The position numbers and the translations under genes are program-made. Below, piece by piece: positions 19,309 to 28,018 of a stretch of DNA of 50,627 nucleotides. The stretch's first letter is position 1. The number at the start of each line of letters is the position of its first letter. Source of the stretch: Bacteroidia bacterium (GTDB taxonomy: Bacteria; Bacteroidota; Bacteroidia; Cytophagales; Cyclobacteriaceae). The DNA lies in the NCBI GenBank assembly GCA_030426345.1, contig JAUHYU010000031.1, forward strand, positions 1 to 50,627, written 5' to 3'. A model generated the notes under the pieces. It was given only the letters and a program-made list of their open reading frames with translations, searched no databases and was not told the origin of the DNA.

Positions 19309-19313
19309 GATAA

Positions 19314-20111
19314 TTATTGATTGGCACTGCCCAAGTTCAGGATTCCTCCCAACTCTTTGCGGTTTATTTTCAGCGTAGTGGTGCCTGTGGAATATGGCGC
19401 AATTTCATAAGGATTGAAATGAACGATGACGCTATCTTCGGTCAAGCCAATATTTTTAGGCATTTGAAAATTACCATCGTCGAGCCAAAATCCGGCATCT
19501 GCCAAGGACTGGTCTTTGGCAAGTCCTTTTTCTTTTCGGAATTCCTTTTCTACTACATGCTTGAAATTGGTCGTATCTGAAATAATATCGGCAATGCTTA
19601 ACTCCCGATTTGTTTTTGCATCAAAAACAAAATAGGAAGTGTTGGAATTAGGATGTGCCCCGCCAGTAAAAGTTTCGCTGTAAATCCGCATCGAAATGAA
19701 CTCAGGTGATTCGCTTAAGATGTCGGTATTGGCAGTGATGTACCACCCAAACTCGTAAGTTGGGAAGTCCACCATAAAGGCTTCGTAGTCGTAGATGAAT
19801 TCTTGAGCAATGTGTTCCAAGGTTCCGGGGATCGTATCTTCGCGAAAATATCCAGTCACGATGGCTTTTATTTTCTGTTCTATTAGACCGTTTAAGGCCA
19901 ATTTTGTAGAATCTGTAAACTCAGGAAACTCGATGTGCACATAAGTGCAACTCAGAGAATCAGGGTTGCAATTTTGTGACGACACAGAAATCTCCTCTTG
20001 CACAATCGGAGGAATCGGTACGAAAACCTCTTCCTGCTCAACAGGTTTTTTTTCTGTACATGCAAATATCAGAACTGCTAGTATAACGGGTAGTTTTGGA
20101 ATGATCCGCAT
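19314..20111 (-). CDS. DUF4163/DUF3298 lipoprotein (RsiV-like)
   Basis: This 265-residue protein starts at ATG 20111, where a lipoprotein signal with lipobox LIFAC begins; a longer frame to 20216 would add residues that do not form a signal. The N-terminal part resembles DUF4163 (YVHIEFPEFTDSTKLALNGL) and the C-terminal part DUF3298 (YSETFTGGAHPNSNTSYFVF and EIAPYSTGTTTLKI). In Bacillus RsiV this pair of domains binds lysozyme. Here the role is unknown. It lies 85 bp after the rhodanese lipoprotein gene. Confidence 0.82.
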   Translation of the reverse strand: MRIIPKLPVILAVLIFACTEKKPVEQEEVFVPIPPIVQEEISVSSQNCNPDSLSCTYVHIEFPEFTDSTKLALNGLIEQKIKAIVTGYFREDTIPGTLEHIAQEFIYDYEAFMVDFPTYEFGWYITANTDILSESPEFISMRIYSETFTGGAHPNSNTSYFVFDAKTNRELSIADIISDTTNFKHVVEKEFRKEKGLAKDQSLADAGFWLDDGNFQMPKNIGLTEDSVIVHFNPYEIAPYSTGTTTLKINRKELGGILNLGSANQ

Positions 20112-20196
20112 CGGAAATTTCAATTTTAATTTGGGTGCAAATATATCAAGGATTTGATAAATGCTGCACGGAAAGGTAGGTTTGCATGGCTTAATC

Positions 20197-20697
20197 TCAA
20201 AAAACCTTTGTCCCACTTTTTAGCCATACCGCCCAGGTTTTATTATAAGCGTGAATGCTGTCTGTCGGTGCTTCATTTTTATTTACCACCTGAAAACCTT
20301 CATTTTTCCATTGAAAAATTCCTCCGTATAAATTCTTCACATCCCTAAAACCTATCTTCTGCAGCTCTTCCCCAATTTTTTCGCTGCGATAGCCAACCGA
20401 GCAATACACCACTACAGGCATGGATTTTGGAAGGCTTTCCACTTCTTTTTTATCGAAATGGTCATAATCAATAAACCTTGCACCTTCCAAATGGCTGACT
20501 GCAAATTCCTCGGGCGAACGCGTATCGAGGATGATTGGTTTCCGGCTTTTGCTCATCATAGTTGACAAGTCGCTGCTTTTGATCACGGGAACGGTATGGC
20601 CGTAAAGCGAATTGAGCATTTCGTCATAGTTACGCGTTTGGCAACTGGCCGTGCCCAATATAAAAAGAAGGTAGGAGATCAAGCCAAGCCTATGCAT
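20197..20697 (-). CDS. Rhodanese-domain lipoprotein
   Basis: This 166-residue protein begins at ATG 20697, overlapping the glycosyltransferase stop as TGATG. A signal with lipobox GTASC is followed by a single rhodanese domain, with the active-site loop VVYCSVGYRSEKIG containing the catalytic Cys and the ILDTRSPEEF motif. Rhodanese domains carry sulfur as a persulfide. The lipobox places it in the envelope. It is translationally coupled to the glycosyltransferase. Confidence 0.88.
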   Translation of the reverse strand: MHRLGLISYLLFILGTASCQTRNYDEMLNSLYGHTVPVIKSSDLSTMMSKSRKPIILDTRSPEEFAVSHLEGARFIDYDHFDKKEVESLPKSMPVVVYCSVGYRSEKIGEELQKIGFRDVKNLYGGIFQWKNEGFQVVNKNEAPTDSIHAYNKTWAVWLKSGTKVF

Positions 20698-22151
20698 CAC
20701 CCTTTTTTGATCGAATAATAAAATATCCCGGCATAACCGAGGGACATCATCAGATGAAACAGGATAAGCCCGTAGTCGCCTATCGCGATGCCAATGACAA
20801 TTCCCGCCAAAAAATATATACTCAGAAACCCTTCCAACAATGTGGTCCAAGTCCATGAATTGCTGCTATACGAATTGTTTTTCCAGCTTCCATTCGCTCC
20901 AATAATATTGAATTTTGGTGTTCGCACAAACGGTGTCTTCATGCCTAAAAGCCCTTCGATCACCGCAAGGCTATTATTGAGTGTAAAACCCATGGAAAAA
21001 ATAATAAATATCGGGAAATAGAGAAAATAGCTTTTGTTGGAGCTTTCCGGTTCAAACCTGTTGGCAATCCAGTAGAAATACGAAATGGCCATGAATCCAA
21101 ACAAAAATATGGTGCCAAAATTAAAGTACAAATTCAGTTCCGGGTTCATGGATTTTACCCACAAAAGTGGGATGCTGACCACCGAGGCGATCAACAACAA
21201 TAGAAAATTGGCACTGTTTGTCAGATGGAAAATAGCGTGCAGCTTGTTGGTGAATTTCAGATTAGTTCGGAACACTTTAGCCAGATTCTTTTTTGCCGTT
21301 TCGGCACCGCCTTTAGTCCAGCGAAACTGCTGCGACTTGACAGCCGACATAACTACAGGCAGCTCCGAAGGCGACGGTACATCTTCCAAGTACTTAAATT
21401 TCCATCCTTTCATCTGCGCACGATAGCTCAGGTCAAGGTCTTCTGTGAGCGTATCTGCCTGCCATCCGCCCGCATCTTCGATGCACTTTTTGCGCCATAT
21501 TCCGCCAGTTCCATTAAAATTGATAAAGCTGCCTGCTGAGTTCCTTCCAGTTTGCTCCACCCGAAAATGTCCGTTGAGTCCGAAGGCCTGAAGTTTGGTT
21601 AGAAGGGAATAGTCTTTATTTAAATGTTCCCATTTGGTCTGCACCATGCCAATATTTTCTGAGCTAAACTCCTTCATGGTTTTCTGCAAAAAATCCGGCG
21701 TTGGGATAAAGTCTGAATCAAAAATGGCGATAAATTCTCCGTCGGCCATTTTCATGCCTTGCTGCAACGCTCCGGCCTTAAATCCCGTCCTATCCTTCCT
21801 TTGGATGTGTTGAATATCAAACTCTTGAAAGATATCTTCCTGCAATTTTTTGGCGATAAGGTTTGAGGTTTCATCAGTAGAGTCGTCCAAAATCTGAATT
21901 TCGAAAGCCTCCCGAGGCCATTCAATTTTGATTACAGCATCGAGCAATCGTTCTACAACATATTTCTCATTATAAACAGGGAGCTGGACAGTGACAATGG
22001 GAAAATGCTTCTCCATCGAATCTGACGATGAAGTTGAAACCATGGATTTTTTAGCCTTTTTATACACCACAGCGAGATGTAGCTGCACAAAGCTGAACAC
22101 CATGATAAACATCATACAAACCGCATATAAAATAATCAGTGCAATATCCAT
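20697..22151 (-). CDS. Cellulose-synthase-like family 2 glycosyltransferase
   Basis: This 484-residue membrane glycosyltransferase has one N-terminal helix and at least four C-terminal helices around a GT2 domain. Visible catalytic motifs are VTVQLPVYNE, IFDSDFIP (the DxD metal site), TEDLDLSYRAQMKGW (TED base) and QQFRWTKGGAE (the QxxRW motif of processive synthases). It probably makes a polysaccharide or glycolipid from a nucleotide sugar at the inner membrane. No PilZ domain is seen. The next gene is coupled to it. Confidence 0.9.
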   Translation of the reverse strand: MDIALIILYAVCMMFIMVFSFVQLHLAVVYKKAKKSMVSTSSSDSMEKHFPIVTVQLPVYNEKYVVERLLDAVIKIEWPREAFEIQILDDSTDETSNLIAKKLQEDIFQEFDIQHIQRKDRTGFKAGALQQGMKMADGEFIAIFDSDFIPTPDFLQKTMKEFSSENIGMVQTKWEHLNKDYSLLTKLQAFGLNGHFRVEQTGRNSAGSFINFNGTGGIWRKKCIEDAGGWQADTLTEDLDLSYRAQMKGWKFKYLEDVPSPSELPVVMSAVKSQQFRWTKGGAETAKKNLAKVFRTNLKFTNKLHAIFHLTNSANFLLLLIASVVSIPLLWVKSMNPELNLYFNFGTIFLFGFMAISYFYWIANRFEPESSNKSYFLYFPIFIIFSMGFTLNNSLAVIEGLLGMKTPFVRTPKFNIIGANGSWKNNSYSSNSWTWTTLLEGFLSIYFLAGIVIGIAIGDYGLILFHLMMSLGYAGIFYYSIKKG

Positions 22152-22380
22152 ATTTCAGACAAGGGCATCTTTAAAACTGCAAATATCCATTTACAATAGC
22201 CGAATGGCTAATCCATGGCAGAATATTATTTCCATTTCATGGAAAAACGACCCTTTTCAAGCCGAAATATGACATAATCTCACGGATGCTTCTGTCAATG
22301 TCGCGACAATGGATTGTCCATTTTAGAGAAGGTGTTTAAATCCGTACCGTTTCGAGCAGAAGATATTTAATCCATGGATT
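22152..22380. repeat. Intergenic region with a CCATGG palindrome copy
   Basis: The gap between the two minus-strand genes holds AATCCATGGATT at 22369-22380, abutting the aquaporin stop codon, and ATCCATGG with a nearby TTTCATGGAAA around 22211-22245. I see no other element here. Confidence 0.6.
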
Positions 22381-23178
22381 CTAGCTGCTTTTTTCGTGTT
22401 TGTAGAAAGCAGAATAGATGATAATGGCTAGAGAAAGCAGCATAAAAACCCAAAAGTATGCCCCACAATTTCCAGTAAAAAGTGCCTTGTATAATAGTGT
22501 GCCCGTGATACCGCCGATGATGGGCCCAACAATCGGGATCCAGCTATACGCCCAATCCGAGGTTCCTTTACCGGGAATGGGCAAGATGGCATGCATGAGC
22601 CTTGGCCCAAAATCACGCGCCGGATTGATGGCAAATCCTGTAGTACCTCCCAAAGAAAATCCAATGGCAGCGATCAAAGCCCCGACTACAAGTGGGTTTA
22701 GCCCGTCAGTAAAATTATTTGCCCCAATAAATGAAAGCCCAAACAATAGAAAAAAAGATGCGATCAATTCATTGGCCATATTGTTGGGAAATGAACGTTC
22801 AGCACCTGCTGTACAAAAGACAGCCTTCTTGGCTCCAGGATCTTCTGTCTTTTCCCAATGTGCTTTATAAAACACGAATACGATTGTAGCTCCCGCCATC
22901 GCTCCTAGTACCTGCGCCAAAATATAACCTGGAACATCTGACCAAGGAAAATCCCCAACCATGGCAAAGCCAAGCGTGACCGCAGGATTGATATGCGCCC
23001 CGCTGATATCACCAACGGCATAAATTGCTAAGGTGACGGCCATGCCCCACGCCAGGCAGATAGTCAGCCATCCGGCATTGTTTGCATAAGTATTTTTGAG
23101 GTTGGAGCCGGCAACGATCCCTCCGCCAAAAGTAATCAGGATCATAGTGCCAATGAATTCGGCAATAAATGGGTTCAT
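22381..23178 (-). CDS. Aquaporin / glycerol facilitator (MIP family)
   Basis: This 265-residue inner-membrane channel has the two half-helix NPA motifs: GAHINPAVTLGF and FAINPARDFGPR. The Asp after the second NPA is typical of glycerol-conducting members (GlpF type) rather than strict water channels, so an aquaglyceroporin is the better call. No glpK or glpD is adjacent, so the transported solute is not confirmed by context. The gene is single. Confidence 0.93.
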   Translation of the reverse strand: MNPFIAEFIGTMILITFGGGIVAGSNLKNTYANNAGWLTICLAWGMAVTLAIYAVGDISGAHINPAVTLGFAMVGDFPWSDVPGYILAQVLGAMAGATIVFVFYKAHWEKTEDPGAKKAVFCTAGAERSFPNNMANELIASFFLLFGLSFIGANNFTDGLNPLVVGALIAAIGFSLGGTTGFAINPARDFGPRLMHAILPIPGKGTSDWAYSWIPIVGPIIGGITGTLLYKALFTGNCGAYFWVFMLLSLAIIIYSAFYKHEKSS

Positions 23179-23326
23179 TTGTTATAATTTTGAGGTTTAG
23201 AAAATTATCGGCAAAATAGGGAAATTACCTTGAGTATGAACTAAAATTTATCACATCGTAAAATTATTTTAGTCAGATACTTCGATGAAAAGAAATGCAT
23301 TTATCTTTATGATCAAATAGATCACC

Positions 23327-23929
23327 ATGAAAAAACTCACCAGTTATTTCCTTCAGGGGTTATTGTTCCTTGCGCCAATCAGCATCACGGTTTATGTGAT
23401 TTATGTGATATTTAATTTTCTCGATAACCTGCTGCAGGAATATCTCACCTTCTTGACTGGCGTGCAAATTCCGGGTTTGGGCATTCTGATCATGATGGTT
23501 TTCCTCACCGTGTTGGGCTATGCGGGACAAACGATTATCGCCCGACCGATCAGGTTGCTTTTTTATAAAATGATCCATAGTGTGCCGCTGTTGGAGCTGA
23601 TCTACTCGGCCATCAAGGATTTTTTCTCGGCCTTTGTTGGCAAGGACAAAAAATTCAACAAGCCGGTCACTTTCAAAATAAACCCTAACGATCATGCCAA
23701 CAGAATAGGTTTCATCACCAACCAGAATCTGGAAGCATTTAATGTGACGGATACTGTGGCGGTTTATGTGCCTTTCAGCTACACCTTCACAGGTGAGACT
23801 TATCTAGTGGACAAAAGTGCCGTAAAACCCATCAATGCCTCAGCTTCAGAAGTAATGAAGTTTTTAGTAGCGGGCGGCGTGGCAGACGTGCACAGGTTAG
23901 AAAAGGAGATTAAACCAACGGAGGAATAG
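23327..23929 (+). CDS. DUF502 family membrane protein
   Basis: This 200-residue protein has two N-terminal membrane helices separated by IPGLGILIMM, followed by a soluble beta-rich domain. The FLQGLLFLAPISITVYVIY start, SVPLLELIYSAIKDF and VPFSYTFTGETYLVDKS are typical of DUF502. Family function is not established. It stands alone, facing away from the aquaporin gene. Confidence 0.85.
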   Translation: MKKLTSYFLQGLLFLAPISITVYVIYVIFNFLDNLLQEYLTFLTGVQIPGLGILIMMVFLTVLGYAGQTIIARPIRLLFYKMIHSVPLLELIYSAIKDFFSAFVGKDKKFNKPVTFKINPNDHANRIGFITNQNLEAFNVTDTVAVYVPFSYTFTGETYLVDKSAVKPINASASEVMKFLVAGGVADVHRLEKEIKPTEE

Positions 23930-24083
23930 GTTATAGGCCTTTAACTGATTGTTTTGATTTAGAAGTTCTAACAAATACAGTGAAAGAATTTATAAGGCCT
24001 GGAAATTAAATTTAAAGTTATTGTTGGTATAGTGGTTCTGGTATATCTGTGCGGCTTGAGAAGACATAATTACATTTAGAATG

Positions 24084-25112
24084 TCATGATTCGTATTTCT
24101 TAAGAACATTAATAGTTGTTTTTTCTAGATCATCCAAATTGTGCCTTCTACCAAGCTTCTTTTCTTTAGCAGTAAGCTCTGCAAATAATTCTCTTTTTAT
24201 CTCTTCTGGCATAAATCTTCCATTTCCACCAAGTGATATATATAATTCATCCCAAAATAAATTTAGCTTTTTAACTCGTTGGTTTATTATTTTGGCAATC
24301 AACTTTTTGTTAAATTCACGCATTTTTTCTTCCGAAATGGGTAATATTTTTTCACTACCTTCAATTTTATTGGATGGAGACCCAGAAATCTCTTTTTGAA
24401 TTCCAAAAAAATCTTTATCCATATAATCACTGTAGTTGTCATTGAAAGCAAAGAATACTATGTATTCATCAATTATAAGAGAATAAGGTTTTTTAAATGT
24501 TGGGTGGAATACCATATGGGTGGCATGCTTCTCAGAATAGTGAGGGCACCTAATTAATTTGTAGGAAATCTTTTGAATATCATTTGCCATTTTCATTTCT
24601 TCATAGTTGATTTCCGAAAGTTCCTTTTTAAGTACTCTGTCTAATACTGTTCTTAAAATTTCGTTTTGATTTTTTGATAATTCTACACCACTTTTTCTAT
24701 TTATAGAAATTCTCCAGATAACACTGGTCCAAAAAAGTAAACCTAATTCTGATCGAACTCCTGAAGGATATACTTTATCCTCTGACTTAATAAGAGTTTT
24801 AGCGTATTCACTTTCAATTTGTGCAAGTCTATTTTCACAATCTGAACAAAAGAAGTTATCCACTACAAATGGATGTTGGTTCTCTTCAATTTCTTGATCA
24901 GATAATTCACCAAATACTTCATCAAGTTTATCACTTGGAACAGACCTTCCGAAATGAGTAGTTGTATCAAATTCTTGAATTACGAATCCCAACTCATAAT
25001 CCCTTCCAGATTTCCCTTCTATGTTTACAATCCGTTTTAACAAAAAGTGAGGAACAATATGAGACCCTTTTTTGTCGGCTTGATTTTTTTTACAAAGTAG
25101 ACAGTTTTTCAT
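24084..25112 (-). CDS. Uncharacterised HNH-like zinc-binding protein
   Basis: I do not recognise a named family. The 342-residue protein opens with a Cys4-x2-Cys7 pair, then Ser17-His18-Ile-Val-Pro, and has a second pair, Cys89-x2-Cys92 (FFCSDCENR). CxxC, SHxxP and CxxC in this order is the arrangement of many HNH-type nucleases and related zinc proteins. The rest is helical and lysine-rich. The gene is isolated and visibly more AT-rich than its neighbours, so it may be acquired and could be a defence-related nuclease; that is a guess. It is preceded by one copy of the 85-bp repeat. Confidence 0.75.
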   Translation of the reverse strand: MKNCLLCKKNQADKKGSHIVPHFLLKRIVNIEGKSGRDYELGFVIQEFDTTTHFGRSVPSDKLDEVFGELSDQEIEENQHPFVVDNFFCSDCENRLAQIESEYAKTLIKSEDKVYPSGVRSELGLLFWTSVIWRISINRKSGVELSKNQNEILRTVLDRVLKKELSEINYEEMKMANDIQKISYKLIRCPHYSEKHATHMVFHPTFKKPYSLIIDEYIVFFAFNDNYSDYMDKDFFGIQKEISGSPSNKIEGSEKILPISEEKMREFNKKLIAKIINQRVKKLNLFWDELYISLGGNGRFMPEEIKRELFAELTAKEKKLGRRHNLDDLEKTTINVLKKYES

Positions 25113-25151
25113 TTTTTCAATTTATCTCTAGCAATTTAGTATGAATATCAC

Positions 25152-25236
25152 ACATACTTTCAATAAAAAGTCCGACCACGATCTATAGAATAATCACGAA
25201 TTTTGGTCTCAAAAGCCTTTAAAATCCATGGATTTT
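25152..25236. repeat. 85-bp dispersed repeat, copy A
   Basis: About three quarters of these bases match copy B at 27863-27946, with small gaps. Conserved blocks are ACATACTTTCA, CGACC, ATCTAT, GAATTTTGG, AAAAGCCT and CCATGGATTTT. The copy ends in the perfect palindrome AAAATCCATGGATTTT (25221-25236), but its outer terminator arm has decayed. It lies just upstream of the HNH-like gene; on that strand its end near 25149-25156 reads TATGTGTG, one base from the TAnnTTTG promoter box. Confidence 0.6.
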
Positions 25237-25271
25237 GATGGGATTAGAAATGCAAACAAATGACAAAAGCG

Positions 25272-25304
25272 ATTGACGAGGTTACTGAGAGTAACCTCGT
25301 CAAT
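25272..25304. repeat. 15-bp perfect inverted repeat
   Basis: ATTGACGAGGTTACT and AGTAACCTCGTCAAT are separated by three bases. It lies in the 233-bp gap between two minus-strand genes. No T run follows on either strand, so it is not a clear intrinsic terminator. A palindrome copy TCCATGGA (25312-25319) follows immediately. Confidence 0.7.
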
Positions 25305-25345
25305 TTAAAATTCCATGGATTTTAGGGGCTTTTTTGGCCTAACTA

Positions 25346-26011
25346 TTACTCTTTGCTTAGTACCATAATCTGAGAAATTGGTTCGCTTGTTATTCCGGCA
25401 TTTTTCATAGCTTCTTTCAAATTGGACGCTTCTAAAAATGATGTGATGTTGGCTGTGTCATCGGTATTAAAAATGGCCACAATATTTTTAGGGTTTTCCA
25501 AATCTGTCCCAAGAGCAGTTAGTGATATCTTATATTCCGATCTCACTTCCTGATGTTTATCAAATGCTTGTTTCCAATAATCATAGTCCTTGACTGTGTG
25601 TTGAATGATTAGAAAAGATTCACCTGTTGGAATTCCTGAATTATTTACTTTAAAGTAGGTGAAGGTAGGTTTGCTCGTAACACCTGCTGCCTCCATCAAT
25701 TTTGGAGTATTAGGATCTGTAAAAAAATCGTTGGCTTTTTTTACATCCTCAAGCTCAAAAACTACCGTAACGAATTTGGCGTCTTCAGCTCCTTGCAGGA
25801 CTAGTTTTTCAATTATACCTGCTTCTTTTCTTCTTTCTTCATCTTTATTATAGGCTACATACCAGGTGTCAAAATCTGCTACCCTGTGTTGAACAATAGC
25901 GCATGTCATTCCTCCAAGAATGTGATCTGCCATTGAGGGTTGCGCATATGAGTTTTGAAGGGAGCATATCATTACCAAAACCATGGCAAGTTTATATGTT
26001 AATTTTTTCAT
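25346..26011 (-). CDS. Exported protein with two tandem dimeric alpha-beta barrel-like domains
   Basis: This 221-residue protein has a signal peptide (MKKLTYKLAMVLVM to SYA-QP) followed by two homologous halves of about 80 residues. The first begins AIVQHRVADFDTWYVAYNKD, the second LIIQHTVKDYDYWKQAFDKH, and each ends with an AGVTSKP or AGITSEP turn and a hydrophobic strand. The spacing fits ferredoxin-like domains of the antibiotic-biosynthesis-monooxygenase kind, fused to give one pseudo-dimer. Function is unknown. The next upstream gene is the O-methyltransferase, 110 bp away. Confidence 0.72.
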   Translation of the reverse strand: MKKLTYKLAMVLVMICSLQNSYAQPSMADHILGGMTCAIVQHRVADFDTWYVAYNKDEERRKEAGIIEKLVLQGAEDAKFVTVVFELEDVKKANDFFTDPNTPKLMEAAGVTSKPTFTYFKVNNSGIPTGESFLIIQHTVKDYDYWKQAFDKHQEVRSEYKISLTALGTDLENPKNIVAIFNTDDTANITSFLEASNLKEAMKNAGITSEPISQIMVLSKE

Positions 26012-26077
26012 GTGTTTGTGCTTTTTTGAGTATCTGAATATCATCGGTATATGGTCATACTTTTGCGTGTCCTTAAA

Positions 26078-26102
26078 TTTGCTCCGGCCATGCCGGTTTC
26101 AT
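26078..26102 (-). repeat. 25-bp repeat, copy 1
   Basis: On the minus strand this reads ATGAAACCGGCATGGCCGG plus AGCAAA, matching 24 of 25 bases at 31985-32009. It contains a hairpin CCGGC-ATG-GCCGG and could encode MKPAWPEQI before a stop. It lies downstream of the methyltransferase and 66 bases before the start of the tandem-domain gene. Confidence 0.6.
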
Positions 26103-26121
26103 CAGATATTGATTTATAGGA

Positions 26122-27159
26122 TTATTTTATAGCGATTACGGTACTCGATGGGCCGGTCAATGGCATGGCTGAAGTATGTGAAAAACCACATTCTTTGGCC
26201 CATCCATCAAAATCTGCTGCGGAGAAGTCAAAGCCTTCGGGGGTTTCTATATTCATGTTTAATGACATCAAGAGGCCAAAGGCATTTACACTTCGATTGT
26301 CGTCAATAATATTTTCAATAACCACCAATGCTCCGCCTTGTGGTAGCGCATCATATGCTTTTTTGATGAGCATTTTCTTTTCTTTCGCCCCCCAATCGTG
26401 CAGTACATTTCCCATGGTAATGACATCAGCTTTAGGAAGGTCTTCGGTTAAAAAATCACCTGATTGTACCGATACCCGATCGCTTAAACCCATCATAGTA
26501 ATATTTTCCTTGGCAACAGGTGCTACAGGAGGCAAGTCAAATGTAACACAGCGCATATGTTGATTATTCATGGCGACTTGTGCGGCTAGATATCCGCCTG
26601 CACCTCCTGCATCACAAAGGGTATGGTATTTGGCAAAATCAAACACTTGAGCAAACATCATGAAATTACCCATTTGGATGCCACCCATGGCTTTTAAAAA
26701 TTCTCTTAACCTCGACTGATCCGCATATAGTGCTTCAAAAATGGGAGCTTCGCCGGTTTTGGTTTCGTTTTGAGGTTTTCCTGTTTTCAATCCTTCTTCC
26801 AAGTTGTTCCAAAAAGGATATAAACGATTATTGGCCATTTCGAGCATTCCGCCAACGTAGCTTGGTTTGTTCTTATCGAGAAATAGATCCGCATCCTCGG
26901 CATTACTATAGACAGCGGTTTCCTTTATTCCTGTTCTTTTCAAAAAGCCCAGAGCAACCAACGTATCCAAGAAATCATAAAGACCTCGGTCGTGTAGTCC
27001 TAATTTTTCTTTGATAGATTGTCCTGCTAATTCTCCTGTGGCTAGAAGCGTAAACAATCCCATGTTTACTGCGGTCAGCATTGTTTTGGATGCGAAAAAC
27101 CCCATCCCGATTTGCATTATTTTGGAAGGGTCAACTTGTACTTCTGTTAATGTTTCCAT
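26122..27159 (-). CDS. SAM-dependent O-methyltransferase (family 2 type)
   Basis: This 345-residue protein has the two-part build of hydroxyindole/flavonoid-type O-methyltransferases: an N-terminal dimerisation helix-turn-helix region (ending about residue 95) and a C-terminal Rossmann domain. The SAM motif DAGGAGGYLAAQVA, the acidic VTFDLPPV strand, SGDFLTEDLPKADVITMGNV and the LHDWGAKEKKMLIKKA segment with the usual catalytic His position are visible. The substrate cannot be predicted. A Crp/Fnr regulator gene lies upstream on the same strand, separated by about 70 bp, and could control it. Confidence 0.85.
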   Translation of the reverse strand: METLTEVQVDPSKIMQIGMGFFASKTMLTAVNMGLFTLLATGELAGQSIKEKLGLHDRGLYDFLDTLVALGFLKRTGIKETAVYSNAEDADLFLDKNKPSYVGGMLEMANNRLYPFWNNLEEGLKTGKPQNETKTGEAPIFEALYADQSRLREFLKAMGGIQMGNFMMFAQVFDFAKYHTLCDAGGAGGYLAAQVAMNNQHMRCVTFDLPPVAPVAKENITMMGLSDRVSVQSGDFLTEDLPKADVITMGNVLHDWGAKEKKMLIKKAYDALPQGGALVVIENIIDDNRSVNAFGLLMSLNMNIETPEGFDFSAADFDGWAKECGFSHTSAMPLTGPSSTVIAIK

Positions 27160-27232
27160 GATCGTATTGTTTTAAATGAATATCAAAGGACATTTATTTA
27201 AAAAATAAAATCGTTGACCTACATCAAGACTT

Positions 27233-27805
27233 TTATGAAATTTCAGACTTTCTTAAACGGCTGAGTGCTTCTGGGGTGATATGGAGAAATGAAGCAATTT
27301 GTCTTTGTGAAACCCTTTGCTGGATTTTGGGATATTTTTCGAGCAATACTTTATAGCGCGTTCTAGCAGATTCGGATAGTTCGGATAGTTTCAGAACGGA
27401 AGCCATCGTTGCTTTTGAACGTAACTTATAGGTGTATTCTCTAAAGCACTGAGATTTCTCAAATAAATCTATATGGTTCTTCGCTGTAATTGTTAGCAGC
27501 CTAGTATTTTCTAAAAATTGTGTATTAATCAGCGTAGGCGTTTGGTTCACAAAACTACTCACATCACCAAGCCACCAATTTTCAAAACCAAATCCGGTAT
27601 TCACTTCTTTTCCTTCGGCAGAAATCATGTAGTTTCTATAACATCCTTCAATGACAAAACCGGCAAGTTTGCAAATGTAGCCCTGCTTTAAGAAATGCTC
27701 CTTTTTCTCAAAAAGCTGTGGCGTAAAATATTCTTCTATAGTTTGCTTATCAATGCTGGTGCCTGGAACATTTTGTCGGATATGATCGATTAGCTTATCG
27801 TACAT
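27233..27805 (-). CDS. Crp/Fnr family transcriptional regulator
   Basis: This 190-residue protein has a cyclic-nucleotide-binding-like beta-roll (about residues 20-130) and a C-terminal helix-turn-helix (VSQRQIASFLHITPEALSRL). No Fnr-type cysteine cluster is seen, and the usual cAMP-binding Arg-Ser pair is not obvious, so the ligand is unknown. I use ATG 27805. A longer frame to a TTG at 27874 would run through the predicted promoter in repeat copy B. The methyltransferase follows on the same strand. Confidence 0.85.
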   Translation of the reverse strand: MYDKLIDHIRQNVPGTSIDKQTIEEYFTPQLFEKKEHFLKQGYICKLAGFVIEGCYRNYMISAEGKEVNTGFGFENWWLGDVSSFVNQTPTLINTQFLENTRLLTITAKNHIDLFEKSQCFREYTYKLRSKATMASVLKLSELSESARTRYKVLLEKYPKIQQRVSQRQIASFLHITPEALSRLRKSEIS

Positions 27806-27862
27806 TACTTGCCACTCTACGATGTTTATATATGTTTGCTCACAATTGATTGGGAACACCAA

Positions 27863-27946
27863 ACATACTTTCAAAACAATTCGACCCTCAATCTATGGAA
27901 TTATCTTGAATTTTGGCTTTAAAAGCCTATAATTTCCATGGATTTT
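27863..27946. repeat. 85-bp dispersed repeat, copy B
   Basis: This copy keeps both functions the repeat may have. At the far end is a hairpin with 8-bp arms AAAAGCCT/AGGCTTTT (27921-27956) around TCCATGGA and a T run. At the near end, minus strand 27867-27860 reads TATGTTTG, a perfect TAnnTTTG promoter box, about 55 bases upstream of the Crp start. See copy A for the shared blocks. Confidence 0.65.
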
Positions 27947-27956
27947 AGAGGCTTTT
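27921..27956 (-). terminator. Palindromic terminator after the dienelactone hydrolase gene
   Basis: Arms AAAAGCCT and AGGCTTTT are symmetric about the TCCATGGA core (27935-27942), with T runs on both strands. It lies 62 bases past the stop of the minus-strand hydrolase gene and is part of repeat copy B. Confidence 0.65.
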
Positions 27957-28018
27957 TTGCAAATATTCGTAGCGTTCAATTGAGAGGACAAGAACAATTC
28001 TTTTCTAATCTCAATTAG

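Noticed and set aside
19288-19310. A third copy of the 25-bp MKPAW repeat
   Set aside because: ATGAAAC and some later bases agree, but only about 15 of 25 match and the hairpin differs, so chance is likely.
24015-24080. A short hydrophobic frame (KVIVGIVVLVYLCGLRR) in the gap after the DUF502 gene
   Set aside because: No start codon and stops nearby. It might be a remnant of a membrane gene, but the evidence is too thin to list.
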